This document shows positions 44,173 through 54,376 of a stretch of DNA of 64,000 nucleotides, in pieces (position 1 is the first letter of the stretch; every line of letters starts with the position of its first letter). Under the pieces are notes generated by a model. That model had not been told where the DNA came from, did no database searches, and was given only the letters and a program-made list of their open reading frames with translations. This stretch comes from Burkholderiales bacterium. Its GTDB lineage: Bacteria > Pseudomonadota > Gammaproteobacteria > Burkholderiales > Burkholderiaceae_D. Location of the stretch: the NCBI GenBank assembly GCA_016177875.1, contig JACOUL010000021.1:46648-110647 (forward strand), in the 5' to 3' direction. The position numbers and the translations under genes are program-made.

Positions 44173-45906
44173 TTGCCGGCGGCCTTATGGCACACTTTGA
44201 AAGCCCTCATTGATAAGCCCATTCACGTGTTCGATTCCATTCAACAGGCGCTGGCGTCCGCCGTCCAATTGCATCAAGCCGGCGATTTTGCTTCAGCAGA
44301 ATCCATTTGCCGCGATATCTTGCAGCATCATCCACTTCAACCGGATGCACTGCATTTGTTAGGGACCATGGCCTTGCGCCATGGTCAATTTGAACATGCC
44401 GCTTTACTTATCTCGCAAGCGATCGGCATCAACAAAAAGAACCCTTCCTATCATTTGAATTTGGGGCATGTATTCAGGTCGCAAGGCAAGTGGGACGAGG
44501 CGGCCAAGCATTACGGAATGGCATTGCGATGGAAACCTGATTTTGCCGATGCCCATCTTTGTTTGGGGACTGTGTATTTCGAGCAAGCTGAATTTGAAAA
44601 GAGCATCAAGCAATTGAAAAGCGCTGTCGCTTTGAATGAAAGCGCGATTGCACACTACAACTTGGGAAATGCTTATCTCAAGGCAAAGAATCCAACATCG
44701 GCCATTCATCATTTCACGAAGGCGATTGCGTTAAATGGCGGGTTGCCTCAAGCCTATCTTAATCTCGGCGAAGCCTTATACCTAATCGACGACCTTGAAG
44801 GCGCGCGCCGACAATTTAATAAGGTGTTGGAACTGACCCCCAATGCTGCGGGAGCGCATGTCGGCCTTGGCAATCTTTGCTTTCTTGAAAATGACATCGG
44901 CCAAGCGATGCATCATTTTCAGCGGGCGATTGCATTGCAACCCGATTTGGCGATGGCACATCTCAATCTGGCGCATTGCCTGCTCAAAATCGGGAATTTT
45001 CAAGACGGCTGGAAAGAATATGAATGGCGATTGCAGATGATGCGGCCCGCCGTCTCCCATATCCCGCGATGGGATGGTGAGCCATTGGACGGCAAACGCT
45101 TGCTTGTCGTCGCAGAACAGGGGATCGGGGATAAGATTCAATTCGTACGCTATTTGTCTCTTCTTCAAGAACAAGCGGGCGGTCAGATTGTATTTGCCTG
45201 CGACCGTGCCCTGTCGAAGCTGTTCGCTTCCATTGCCCGGTATTCAACGATCATCGATATCGAAAAAGTAAAAGACCTGCAAGCGGTCGATCTGCATATC
45301 AACCTATTGAGTTTGCCGTATCTTTTCAAGACGAATGCGAAAACGATTCCGAATTGCGCCGCTTATCTGCATGCCGATGCCGAACTGGCGCGGCAATGGC
45401 AGCAACGATTGAGTAAGGACGAAAATTTCAAGGTCGGTTTAGCCTGGGCCGGTAATCCTGCCAATAGCCACGATCGTTATCGTTCATTAAGCCTGGATTG
45501 TTTTTCGCCATTGGCGGAAATTCCAGGAGTCAGCTTTTACAGCTTGCAAAAATGGATGGGGAAAAAAGCGCCGACCGTTCCGACCGCTTTGCCTTTGCTT
45601 GACTTTACAAACGAACTGAAAGATTTTGCCGATACAGCTGCTTTCATGGACAACATGGATCTGGTCATTTCGGTCGATACGTCCATTGTGCATTTAGCCG
45701 GCGCCTTGGGCAAACCTGTTTGGACCTTGTTGCATCTTTCTGCAGACTGGCGCTATTTAATGGAGGGGGGAAGCTGTACTTGGTACCCATCCATGCGATT
45801 GTTTCGCCAGGCGAAGCTGGGCGATTGGCGTGGCGTCATTGATCGCTTGGTTCCGGCTTTACATGAGCGCTTGCGCCAGCATGCAGTGTCTTCCCGGATA
45901 AGGTAA
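44173..45906 (+). CDS. TPR protein with C-terminal GT9-like glycosyltransferase domain
   Basis: Up to 577 residues. Roughly eight TPR units (~25-300, e.g. AIAHYNLGNAYLKAKNPTSA, AGAHVGLGNLCFLENDIGQA) are followed by a domain with EQGIGDKIQFVRYLSLL, KVGLAWAGNP, MDLVISVDTSIVHLAGALGKPVW and DWRYL, which fits the heptosyltransferase-like (GT9) fold. Such fusions are seen in protein or envelope glycosylation. The start is uncertain: TTG 44173 sits close to the terminator, GTG 44227 is an alternative, and no good RBS is seen for either. A 264-bp gap follows with no gene. Confidence 0.8.
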   Translation: MPAALWHTLKALIDKPIHVFDSIQQALASAVQLHQAGDFASAESICRDILQHHPLQPDALHLLGTMALRHGQFEHAALLISQAIGINKKNPSYHLNLGHVFRSQGKWDEAAKHYGMALRWKPDFADAHLCLGTVYFEQAEFEKSIKQLKSAVALNESAIAHYNLGNAYLKAKNPTSAIHHFTKAIALNGGLPQAYLNLGEALYLIDDLEGARRQFNKVLELTPNAAGAHVGLGNLCFLENDIGQAMHHFQRAIALQPDLAMAHLNLAHCLLKIGNFQDGWKEYEWRLQMMRPAVSHIPRWDGEPLDGKRLLVVAEQGIGDKIQFVRYLSLLQEQAGGQIVFACDRALSKLFASIARYSTIIDIEKVKDLQAVDLHINLLSLPYLFKTNAKTIPNCAAYLHADAELARQWQQRLSKDENFKVGLAWAGNPANSHDRYRSLSLDCFSPLAEIPGVSFYSLQKWMGKKAPTVPTALPLLDFTNELKDFADTAAFMDNMDLVISVDTSIVHLAGALGKPVWTLLHLSADWRYLMEGGSCTWYPSMRLFRQAKLGDWRGVIDRLVPALHERLRQHAVSSRIR

Positions 45907-46170
45907 GGGACACACCAAGTTTGCCTAGAATCCATGTGTTTGATAATTAAACACACGGCGTCGATCGGACGTTTTTTGTGACTGAAAATTAGACATTTCC
46001 GTATATTTTTCTAACAATTTCCTGTCTTGGAGAAATCTTAAAGAAGCGGGTTTTCGTTCCATTTGTATTTTTGGCATACGGATCAAGGCCTTACGCATAT
46101 TGGTATGGTAGTTGCATTAACAGCAACCATTCATTTTCTCCCACCAATATTTTCCAAGGCTTTTTCTCCT

Positions 46171-47103
46171 ATGGCTCGTCAACGTAAAGTCATTATTACC
46201 TGTGCCGTTACCGGTGCAATCCATACCCCCAGCATGTCGCCGTATCTGCCGGTGACGCCGAAGGAAATTGAAGATGCCGCCGTTGAAGCGGTGCAAGCCG
46301 GTGCAGCGATAGTTCATCTTCATGCGCGCAATCCGGGCAACGGACGACCGACGCAAGATCCCAATTTTTTCCGCGAGTTTGTCGGCAATATCAAGGCTCG
46401 CTGCGATGGCGTGATCAATATCACCACGGGCGGCTCGCCGGTGATGACGGTGGAAGAGCGGCTGCGCCCCGCCATCGAATTGAAGCCGGAAGTCGCGTCG
46501 CTCAATATGGGCTCGATGAATTTCGGTTTGTATCCCTTGCTCGGCCGATTTGCCGAATTCGAGCATGAGTGGGAGCCGCAATACCTGGAAAGTACGCGTG
46601 ATACCGTGTTCAAGAATACCTTCCGCGATATCGAATATATCTTGAAGCACTGCTCGGAAAACGGCACGCGCTTCGAGTTCGAGTGTTATGACACGGCCCA
46701 TTTGTATAACTTGGCGCACTTCCTCGATCGCGGCCTGGTCAAGGCGCCCTTGTTCGTGCAAACCGTATTCGGTATTTTGGGCGGCATCGGCACGCATCCG
46801 GATGATGTGGCGCATATGAAGCGTACCGCCGATCGCTTGTTCGGCAAAGATTACGTGTGGTCGGTGCTGGGTGCCGGACGCGCGCAAATGCCGGTTGCAG
46901 CGATATCGGCAGCCAATGGCGGCAACGTGCGCGTCGGGCTGGAAGATTCCTTGTGGGACGGCCCAGGGCAACTCGCCCAAAAAAATGCCGACCAGGTGCT
47001 GCGCGTGCGGAAAATTCTGGAAGGGCTTTCTCTTGCCATCGCCACGCCGGGCGAAGCGCGCGACATGCTCGATTTGAAAGGCGGGCACAACGTCGGTTTC
47101 TAG
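46171..47103 (+). CDS. BKACE (DUF849) beta-keto acid cleavage enzyme
   Basis: 310 residues from ATG 46171 (MARQRKVIITCAVTGAIHTPSMSPYLPVTP); the frame from 46063 adds an unlikely N-terminus. Zn-binding HLHARNP (His-x-His) and GGSPVMT, TFGILGG-like QTVFGILGGIG, and DSLWDGPGQLA match PF05853. The family condenses a beta-keto acid with acetyl-CoA (first found as Kce in lysine fermentation). The physiological substrate cannot be read from sequence; no pathway partner is adjacent. Confidence 0.92.
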   Translation: MARQRKVIITCAVTGAIHTPSMSPYLPVTPKEIEDAAVEAVQAGAAIVHLHARNPGNGRPTQDPNFFREFVGNIKARCDGVINITTGGSPVMTVEERLRPAIELKPEVASLNMGSMNFGLYPLLGRFAEFEHEWEPQYLESTRDTVFKNTFRDIEYILKHCSENGTRFEFECYDTAHLYNLAHFLDRGLVKAPLFVQTVFGILGGIGTHPDDVAHMKRTADRLFGKDYVWSVLGAGRAQMPVAAISAANGGNVRVGLEDSLWDGPGQLAQKNADQVLRVRKILEGLSLAIATPGEARDMLDLKGGHNVGF

Positions 47104-47111
47104 TTGAAGGG

Positions 47112-47145
47112 GGATAGGCGCATATTAGGATTTCTACGCCTATCC
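47112..47145 (+). other. Perfect 9-bp inverted repeat after the BKACE gene
   Basis: GGATAGGCG (47112-47120) and CGCCTATCC (47137-47145) flank a 16-nt loop. No U run. Could be an operator or a first hairpin ahead of the terminator that follows. Confidence 0.45.
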
Positions 47146-47189
47146 ACACTCCTCAATCCAAGGTAAGCTTCCCTGCGGATAAGCAATAT

Positions 47190-47222
47190 GCGCGCAAGTG
47201 TCTTGCGCGCTTTCTATTTTTA
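47190..47222 (+). terminator. Intrinsic terminator between BKACE and pyc
   Basis: GCGCGCAAG (47190-47198), loop TGT, CTTGCGCGC (47202-47210), then TTTCTATTTTT. It lies 28 bp before the pyc start, so it either ends the BKACE transcript or attenuates pyc. Confidence 0.8.
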
Positions 47223-47249
47223 AAACTCGTTTTTGATTAACAGATCGTC

Positions 47250-50200
47250 ATGACTGCCAACCTCGCTACCCATCGTCGCATCCATAAACTGCTGGTCGCC
47301 AATCGCTCTGAAATTTGCATTCGCGTCATGCGTGCAGCCGCTGAACTCGGCATCCGAACGGTTGCGATTTTCGCAGCAGAGGATCGCTTTGCGCTGCATC
47401 GCTTCAAGGCTGATGAAAGTTACTTGGTGGGCGAAGGCAAAAAGCCGATCGCAGCTTATCTCGATATCGACGACATCATTCGCGTTGCCAAGGAAGCCAA
47501 GGTCGATGCGATCCATCCCGGCTATGGCTTCTTGTCAGAGAATCCGGAATTCGCGGAAAAATGCGCCGCCAACGGCATCATCTTCATCGGCCCCAAGCCG
47601 GACGTCATGCGCACCTTGGGCAATAAGGTTGCTGCGCGCGCCGCAGCGGTGGCTGCCGGTGTTCCTGTCATGCCGGCGACTTCAGCCTTGCCGCATGACA
47701 TCGAACAAGCCAAGCAGCTGGCGGCAAAAATCGGCTACCCCTTGATGCTGAAAGCGAGCTGGGGCGGTGGCGGGCGCGGCATGCGCGTGATCGAATCCGA
47801 AGCGGAATTGCCGAGCCAGTTGGAGGTTGCGCGGCGTGAAGCCGCCGCCGCGTTCGGCAACGATGAAATGTATCTCGAAAAACTGGTGCGCCGCGCACGT
47901 CATGTCGAGGTTCAACTTTTGGGCGATACGCATGGAAATTTGGTGCACTTATTCGAGCGCGATTGCTCGGTGCAGCGGCGCAATCAAAAAGTGGTCGAGC
48001 GTGCACCTGCGCCGTATTTGAGCGACGCGCGACGTACCCAGCTGTGCGATGCTGCGCTGCGCTTGGGGCGGGCAGTCGGCTACACCCACGCGGGTACGGT
48101 GGAATTCTTGATGGATGCCGACACGGATGAGTTTTATTTCATCGAGGTCAATCCGCGCATTCAAGTCGAACACACCGTCACCGAACAAGTCACCGGCATC
48201 GATATCGTCAAGGCGCAGATCCGCGTCAGCGAAGGCGCGCGTATTGGCGACACCGGCGAACATGGCGCCGGTGTTCCGGTACAAGGCGACATTCGCTTGA
48301 ATGGTCATGCTTTGCAATGCCGCGTCACGACGGAGGATCCGGAAAACAATTTCACGCCCGACTACGGTCGCCTGACCGCTTATCGCAGTGCATCCGGCTT
48401 TGGTATCCGCTTGGACGGCGGCACTGCCTATTCCGGCGCCATCATCACGCCGTATTACGATTCGCTGTTGGTGAAGGTCACTGCCTGGGCACCGACGTCG
48501 AATGAAGCGATCGCCCGCATGGATCGCGCCTTGCGCGAATTCCGCATCCGCGGCGTATCGACCAATCTTCAATTCCTGGAAAACGTCATCAACCATGATT
48601 TGTTCAAGTCCGGCGAATGCATCACGCGCTTCATCGACAATACGCCGGAATTGTTCCACTTCACCAAGCGCCGTGATCGTGCAACGCGCCTGCTGCAGTT
48701 CATCGGCGACGTGGTGGTCAACGGCAATCCGGAAATGAAAGGTCGCAAGGCGCCGGTTCATTTGCCCGTGCCGCTAATGCCCGCAGCCGGTCGCAGCGGG
48801 CCGATTCCTACCGGCACGCGCGACCGCTTGCGTGAATTGGGGCCGGAAAAATTTGCGCAATGGATGCGCAATGAGAAGCGTGTCCTGCTGACCGACACCA
48901 CCATGCGCGATGCACACCAATCGCTATTTGCTACCCGCATGCGCACTGCCGACATGTTGGCGATCGCGCCGCATTACGCGCGCATGCTGCCGGAACTCTT
49001 TTCGATGGAATGCTGGGGCGGCGCCACGTTCGACGTCGCCATGCGTTTTTTGAAAGAAGATCCATGGGAGCGGCTGGCTCAGCTGCGCGAGCATGTCCCG
49101 AACATCCTTTTTCAAATGCTCTTGCGTGCATCCAACGCGGTCGGTTACACCAACTATCCTGACAACGTCGTAAAACATTTCGTCGCGCAAGCCGCGCAAG
49201 GCGGCGTCGACGTGTTCCGCGTCTTCGATTCGCTCAACTGGGTGCATAACATGCGTGTGGCGATTGACGCCGTGCGTGAATCGGGCGGTTTGTGCGAAGC
49301 GGCGATTTGTTACACCGGCGATTTGTTCGATGCCAAGCGGCCCAAATACAATCTGCAGTATTACGTGACGATGGCTAAGGAACTGGAGCGCGCCGGCGCC
49401 AACGTTATCGGCATCAAAGACATGGCCGGCGTATGCAAGCCGCGCGCGGCATACGAATTGGTGAAGACCTTAAAAGAAGAAGTGGGTTTGCCGATTCATT
49501 TTCATACGCACGACACCAGCGGTATTTCGGCGGCGAGCGTTTTGGCGGCGATCGAAGCCGGCTGCGACGCAGTCGACGGCGCGATGGACGCGATGAGTGG
49601 CCTGACGTCGCAACCGAATCTGGGATCCATTGCGGCGGCGTTGGCCGGCAGCGAGCGCGACCCCGGTGTCAGCCAATCCTCCCTATTTGTCGTTTCGCAG
49701 TATTGGGAAGGCGTGCGCGCCGCATACGCGCCGTTCGAGGCAGATATCCGTTCCGGCACTTCCGACGTCTATCGCCACGAAATGCCGGGTGGTCAATACA
49801 CCAACCTGCGCGAGCAGGCGCGCGCGATGGGGCTGGAACATCGCTGGACGGAAGTCGCGCAGGCATATGCGGACGTCAATCAATTATTCGGCGATATCGT
49901 CAAGGTTACGCCCACGTCCAAAGTGGTGGGCGACATGGCCTTATTCATGGTCGCTAACGATTTGACGCCGGAGGATGTCAGGAACACCGACAAGGAAGTC
50001 GCCTTCCCGGAATCGGTGGTGTCCTTGTTCAAGGGCGAACTCGGTTTTCCGGCCGATGGCTTCCCCAAAGAGCTGGAGCGCAAGGTATTGAAGGAAGCAA
50101 CACCCTTGACCGATCGCCCCGGCGCGAGCCTGTCCCCGGTCGACTTCGCCGCCGTACGCATGCAAGTTGAAAAGACGATAGCACGTGCGATCAGCGAGCA

Positions 50201-50723
50201 GGAATTGGCCTCTTACTTGATGTATCCGAAAGTTTTCGTTGAATACGCAGATCATCGCCGCCAATACGGCGACGTGAGCGTCCTGCCGACACCGGTGTTT
50301 TTCTACGGCTTGCAGGATGGTCAAGAAGTATCGGTGGACATCGATCGCGGCAAAACGCTGGTGATTCGTCTATTGGGCGGCGCCGAGTTGGCGGAAGAGG
50401 GGCAGTCCAAGCTCTTCTTTGAATTGAATGGCCAGCCGCGCGTGATTCGCATCGATCGCGAAGGCGCCGTCAAGACAGTCGCGCATCCCAAGGCCGAAGA
50501 AGGCAACGCCGGTCATGTCGGCGCGCCGATGCCCGGCATGGTCGTCACGGTTGCGGTCAAAGCAGGCCAGACTGTGGCGAAAGGCGATCCGCTGGTGTCG
50601 GTGGAGGCGATGAAAATGGAAACCATGATACGCGCCGAACGCGACGCCGTGATCAAGCACGTTCACGTCAAGCCGGGCACGTCGGTGAGCGCTAAGGATT
50701 TGTTGATTGAATTGGCGAGCTAG
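47250..50723 (+). CDS. pyc: Pyruvate carboxylase
   Basis: 1157 residues in the full single-chain arrangement. Biotin carboxylase (~10-460) with KLLVANRSEI, ATP-grasp GGGGRGMRV and the EVNPRIQVEHTVTE loop; carboxyltransferase (~545-850) beginning LLTDTTMRDAHQSLFATR with the metal-binding HTHDTSG; and a biotinyl domain with Lys1122 in VEAMKMETM. It makes oxaloacetate from pyruvate and bicarbonate to refill the TCA cycle. Confidence 0.97.
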   Translation: MTANLATHRRIHKLLVANRSEICIRVMRAAAELGIRTVAIFAAEDRFALHRFKADESYLVGEGKKPIAAYLDIDDIIRVAKEAKVDAIHPGYGFLSENPEFAEKCAANGIIFIGPKPDVMRTLGNKVAARAAAVAAGVPVMPATSALPHDIEQAKQLAAKIGYPLMLKASWGGGGRGMRVIESEAELPSQLEVARREAAAAFGNDEMYLEKLVRRARHVEVQLLGDTHGNLVHLFERDCSVQRRNQKVVERAPAPYLSDARRTQLCDAALRLGRAVGYTHAGTVEFLMDADTDEFYFIEVNPRIQVEHTVTEQVTGIDIVKAQIRVSEGARIGDTGEHGAGVPVQGDIRLNGHALQCRVTTEDPENNFTPDYGRLTAYRSASGFGIRLDGGTAYSGAIITPYYDSLLVKVTAWAPTSNEAIARMDRALREFRIRGVSTNLQFLENVINHDLFKSGECITRFIDNTPELFHFTKRRDRATRLLQFIGDVVVNGNPEMKGRKAPVHLPVPLMPAAGRSGPIPTGTRDRLRELGPEKFAQWMRNEKRVLLTDTTMRDAHQSLFATRMRTADMLAIAPHYARMLPELFSMECWGGATFDVAMRFLKEDPWERLAQLREHVPNILFQMLLRASNAVGYTNYPDNVVKHFVAQAAQGGVDVFRVFDSLNWVHNMRVAIDAVRESGGLCEAAICYTGDLFDAKRPKYNLQYYVTMAKELERAGANVIGIKDMAGVCKPRAAYELVKTLKEEVGLPIHFHTHDTSGISAASVLAAIEAGCDAVDGAMDAMSGLTSQPNLGSIAAALAGSERDPGVSQSSLFVVSQYWEGVRAAYAPFEADIRSGTSDVYRHEMPGGQYTNLREQARAMGLEHRWTEVAQAYADVNQLFGDIVKVTPTSKVVGDMALFMVANDLTPEDVRNTDKEVAFPESVVSLFKGELGFPADGFPKELERKVLKEATPLTDRPGASLSPVDFAAVRMQVEKTIARAISEQELASYLMYPKVFVEYADHRRQYGDVSVLPTPVFFYGLQDGQEVSVDIDRGKTLVIRLLGGAELAEEGQSKLFFELNGQPRVIRIDREGAVKTVAHPKAEEGNAGHVGAPMPGMVVTVAVKAGQTVAKGDPLVSVEAMKMETMIRAERDAVIKHVHVKPGTSVSAKDLLIELAS

Positions 50724-50730
50724 TGGTCTG

Positions 50731-51288
50731 CTAGACGAGCGCGTTTTCCGTGACGATGGCGTCCAACGCCACGTCATGGAGAGCAGTGTCGAATTCCGCG
50801 CATAGGCAGGAATAGGCGACGCCGACCGCTTGCGGTTTCGGTGCCGATGCCAGCGTACGGTCGTAAAAGCCGGCGCCATAGCCGAGCCGAAAGCGCTCTG
50901 TTGTAAATCCCACGCATGGCACCAACACAACGTCCGGTTGGACTTCCGTGGCTGTTGAGGCCGGCACCATGACGCCCATTGCATCTCGCATCAAGGGTTC
51001 GCCCGGTGTCCACGCCAAGAACTTCAGCGGCGTATTCTTGTCGATGACAACGGGCAGCGTCAATTGCGTGCCGCGCGCTGCCCATTCGGCATAAAATTCG
51101 CGCAAGTCCGGCTCCGCGCGGATTGGCCAATACACTCCCACAGTTTTTGCGTTATGCGCAGCCAGCCACGCTGTTAGCCGATTGCCAATGGCAATATCCC
51201 ATTGCGCATGTAGCGTCGGCGCTATGCCTTGACGCAGCGCGATCAAGCTTTGTCGTAGTTCGGGCTTGGTAAGTGGTTTGCGCATCAT
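50731..51288 (-). CDS. fau: 5-formyltetrahydrofolate cyclo-ligase
   Basis: 185 residues. VGVYWPIRAEPDLREF, the PCVGFTTERFRLGYGAGFYDRTLA signature and AVGVAYSCL are typical. It converts 5-formyl-THF to 5,10-methenyl-THF. Converges on pyc with 7 bp between stops and diverges from the lytic transglycosylase. The first two codons are both ATG and either may be used. In many proteobacteria a 6S RNA gene precedes this family; I see no room for it here. Confidence 0.93.
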   Translation of the reverse strand: MMRKPLTKPELRQSLIALRQGIAPTLHAQWDIAIGNRLTAWLAAHNAKTVGVYWPIRAEPDLREFYAEWAARGTQLTLPVVIDKNTPLKFLAWTPGEPLMRDAMGVMVPASTATEVQPDVVLVPCVGFTTERFRLGYGAGFYDRTLASAPKPQAVGVAYSCLCAEFDTALHDVALDAIVTENALV

Positions 51289-51347
51289 GAATTTGTCGGA
51301 TGGCGTGCTATGCTGATTATGATGTCTTGAAGAATACAGGAAGATTT

Positions 51348-53315
51348 GTGAAGTTCTCGAAGAATTGGATCGCCGGCCTCTTTATCGTCGCCGGCACATT
51401 GGTGATGGCCCTGCCGGCCGCCGAAGCTAAATTTGCTAAAGCGGCTAAGCGTGCGTCGAGTTTCGTCAATGAAGACGACGTCTTCATGTCGTTGCGCGAC
51501 GCCGCTCGTCATGACGATGCCGCCAGGGCTGCCGATTTGGCCGCGCGCTTGCCGAATTATGCCGTTCCGTCATACGTCGATTACTACCGCTTGAAGCCGC
51601 GTATCCGCGACGCTTCGGCTAGCGACATCCGCGACTTTCTGACTAAGTATGAAGGTTCGGCGATTGCCGATCGCTTGCGCAACGACTGGCTGCTGGTGCT
51701 CGGCCGCACGCGCAGCTGGGCGGTATTCGACGAACACTATCCGAAGTTCGTGCTCGACGACGACACCCAAGTGAAATGTTATGCCTTGATGTCGAAACTT
51801 TCCAAGGGCATGAACGTCTCAGATGAAGCACGCACGCTGCTGATTTCGCCCAAAGAGTATGGCGATGGTTGCCAAGCCTTGATGGCTGCGCTGGTCGAAG
51901 CGCGCCAATTCAGCGCTGACGATATCTGGGCACAAATTCGCCTGGCGGCGGAAAACAATTTAAGCGGCGTGGCGCGCCGCATCGCTCAGAATACCGACGT
52001 CAACGAAGGCCAGATAGTGCACGCGATCGATCATCCGATCATTTTCCTTACCAAGGGCTTGGGTGTTGGCCGTGCGGCGCACGAAGCGTATATCGTCGCA
52101 CTCGGCCGCGCCGCCAAGTTGAGTTACGAGCAGGCAGCGCATGCATTGGAACGTGCGGGACAAAAGCTCTCGCCGCAAGAGCAGGCGCAAGCTTGGGCAC
52201 AGATTGCGCTTCAAGCCTCTTATAAGCTCGCGCCGGATAGCATGAGCTATTGGGCGAAAGCCAAGGACGCGCCGCTATCCTACGACGGATACCAATGGCG
52301 GGTGCGTGCGGCCTTGCGTGCCGGGGACTGGAAGGCGGTTAAAGCGGGTATCGAAGCGATGCCGCAAGCATTGAAAAACGATCCTGCCTGGGTCTATTGG
52401 CTGGGCCGTTCCTTGCAAGCAGACGGCAAAACGGAAGAGGCCAACAAATTATTCCGTTCAATCGCCGATCAAATTCATTTCTATGGTCAGCTTGCCATCG
52501 AGGAATTAGGGCAGAAGATCATCATTCCGCAAAGTGCGCAGGCCGTTACGGCAGACGAGTTGGCGAGCGTGTCGGCCAACCAAGGTTTGCGCCGCGCATT
52601 GAAATTTTTTGGAATGAACTTGCGTTTTGAAGGTATACGCGAGTGGAATTGGGAATTGCGCCGGATGAACGAACGCGAGCATTTGGCGGCAGCCGAATTC
52701 GCGCGCCAGAACAATGTGCTGGACCGGATGGTGAACACTTCCGACCGCACCAAGAATGAATTCGATTTCACGCAGCGCTATCCATCGCCCTTTCGCGATG
52801 TGATGTATAACACGACCAAGGCGCTCGGCCTGGATATGGCATGGGTGTATGGTTTGATTCGGCAAGAATCGCGCTTCATCATGAATGCCAAATCGCATGT
52901 CGGCGCGTCGGGCTTGATGCAGTTAATGCCGGCAACCGCGCGTTTCGTGGCGAAAAAAATCGGGTTGCATGATTACGATCATGCTCAAGTCAATGAAATC
53001 AACACCAATATTCAGCTTGGTACAAACTATTTAAATATGGTGTTGAAGGACTTGGATGGTTCGGCGGTGCTTGCCACCGCCGCCTACAATGCCGGCCCCG
53101 GCCGGCCGCGTGCTTGGCGTTCAAGCTTGCCGCGCACGGTCGAAGGCGCCGTTTTCGCTGAATCGATACCCTTCAGCGAAACACGCGGTTATGTGAAGAA
53201 TGTATTGTCCAACGCCACTTACTATGCAGCCTTGTTTGAGGGCAAGCCGCAGTCGCTGAAAGCGCGCTTGGGATTGATTGCACCGAAAGGATACGTACAG
53301 TCTGAATTGCCATGA
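51348..53315 (+). CDS. slt: Soluble lytic murein transglycosylase (Slt70 type)
   Basis: Start set at GTG 51348, which has AGGAAG upstream and opens a signal peptide (KFSKNWIAGLFIVAGTLVMALPAAEA); the ATG at 51300 adds 16 hydrophilic residues before it. A long alpha-helical superhelix (~30-470) is followed by the SLT domain with the catalytic Glu in LIRQESRF (Glu507), GASGLMQLMPATA and AAYNAGPGRPRAW. It cleaves peptidoglycan in the periplasm forming 1,6-anhydro-muropeptides. Its stop overlaps the next start (ATGA). Confidence 0.95.
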   Translation: MKFSKNWIAGLFIVAGTLVMALPAAEAKFAKAAKRASSFVNEDDVFMSLRDAARHDDAARAADLAARLPNYAVPSYVDYYRLKPRIRDASASDIRDFLTKYEGSAIADRLRNDWLLVLGRTRSWAVFDEHYPKFVLDDDTQVKCYALMSKLSKGMNVSDEARTLLISPKEYGDGCQALMAALVEARQFSADDIWAQIRLAAENNLSGVARRIAQNTDVNEGQIVHAIDHPIIFLTKGLGVGRAAHEAYIVALGRAAKLSYEQAAHALERAGQKLSPQEQAQAWAQIALQASYKLAPDSMSYWAKAKDAPLSYDGYQWRVRAALRAGDWKAVKAGIEAMPQALKNDPAWVYWLGRSLQADGKTEEANKLFRSIADQIHFYGQLAIEELGQKIIIPQSAQAVTADELASVSANQGLRRALKFFGMNLRFEGIREWNWELRRMNEREHLAAAEFARQNNVLDRMVNTSDRTKNEFDFTQRYPSPFRDVMYNTTKALGLDMAWVYGLIRQESRFIMNAKSHVGASGLMQLMPATARFVAKKIGLHDYDHAQVNEINTNIQLGTNYLNMVLKDLDGSAVLATAAYNAGPGRPRAWRSSLPRTVEGAVFAESIPFSETRGYVKNVLSNATYYAALFEGKPQSLKARLGLIAPKGYVQSELP

Positions 53316-54295
53316 ACGACATCGAGCGGGACCTGGATATCGAGCATAAGCATCATTCGCTGTTGGTCATTGGGGGCTCCGGTTTTATCGGTAGCCATCT
53401 GGTGGCTGCGTTGGCTGCGCGTGAATACCGGGTTCTCGTTCCCACCCGCCGTTACGAACGCGCCAAGCATTTGCTGGTGCTGCCGACAGTCTACATTACC
53501 GAAGCCGATGTCCATGATCCGGTCGAGCTGCAGCGCTTGATGAAGGACGTGGATGCCGTCATCAATTTGGTGGGCATACTGCATGACAAACCAGGCTTGC
53601 CTTACGGACCTGGATTTGCAAAAGCACATGTTGAATTGCCGAAGAAAATAGTCGCTGCCTGCGCAGCGGCCGGCGTATCGCGTTACTTGCACATGAGCGC
53701 TTTGGGTGCCGACAAAAACGGCCCATCGATGTATCAACGGTCAAAAGCGGATGGTGAATCGGCGGCGAAGTCGAATCCTGCGCTGGGCGTCACGATATTT
53801 CGTCCTTCGGTTGTCTTTGGAGAAGGCGATCGCTTTCTCAATCTGTTCGCAACCTTGCAAAAAATTTTCCCGCTTATCTTCTTAGGCAATGCCGATGCAA
53901 AATTCCAGCCGGTATATGCGGGGGACGTGGCTCAGGCGTTCGTGCATGCGCTGGAGCATGCACGCAGCATTGGCAAGGCCTATGAGTTGGCGGGGCCGAA
54001 GGTCTACACCTTGCGTGAATTGGTGGAGTTGGCGGGACAATATTCCGGGCATGTGCGGCGGATTATTGCCTTGCCTTCTGGCTTGGCGCGATTGCAAGCC
54101 TGGTTTCTTGAGCACATGCCTGGCGAGCCGCTAATGAGCCGAGACAACTTGGATTCGATGAAGGCAGACAATATACTGCGTCATCCGTTCGATCCGGAGC
54201 TGGGCTTGTCGCCTACGCCTTTAGAGGCGGTTGCGCCGATTTATCTCTCTCCGCATGCTCGCGTCGACCAGTTCCGGATGCGCGCTGGACATTGA
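53312..54295 (+). CDS. NAD(P)-binding NDUFA9/NmrA-like SDR protein
   Basis: 327 residues. Rossmann motif VIGGSGFIGSHL at ~22-33, then DAVINLVGIL, YLHMSALGAD and YQRSKADGE (the YxxxK position), as in complex I NDUFA9-like atypical short-chain dehydrogenases. It may bind NADP(H) without a known reaction. ATGA overlap with slt suggests shared transcription, not shared function. Confidence 0.88.
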   Translation: MNDIERDLDIEHKHHSLLVIGGSGFIGSHLVAALAAREYRVLVPTRRYERAKHLLVLPTVYITEADVHDPVELQRLMKDVDAVINLVGILHDKPGLPYGPGFAKAHVELPKKIVAACAAAGVSRYLHMSALGADKNGPSMYQRSKADGESAAKSNPALGVTIFRPSVVFGEGDRFLNLFATLQKIFPLIFLGNADAKFQPVYAGDVAQAFVHALEHARSIGKAYELAGPKVYTLRELVELAGQYSGHVRRIIALPSGLARLQAWFLEHMPGEPLMSRDNLDSMKADNILRHPFDPELGLSPTPLEAVAPIYLSPHARVDQFRMRAGH

Positions 54296-54376
54296 TTGTT
54301 TGGCAAATTTGCGAAATGGCACTATGCTCGATAAGCGCGTACCATTGGGCATTCCCGTATTCGTGCCGGATTTTCC

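Noticed and set aside
50724..51347. 6S RNA next to the 5-formyl-THF cyclo-ligase gene
   Set aside because: Only 7 bp on one side and ~60 bp on the other; no room for a ~180-nt RNA.
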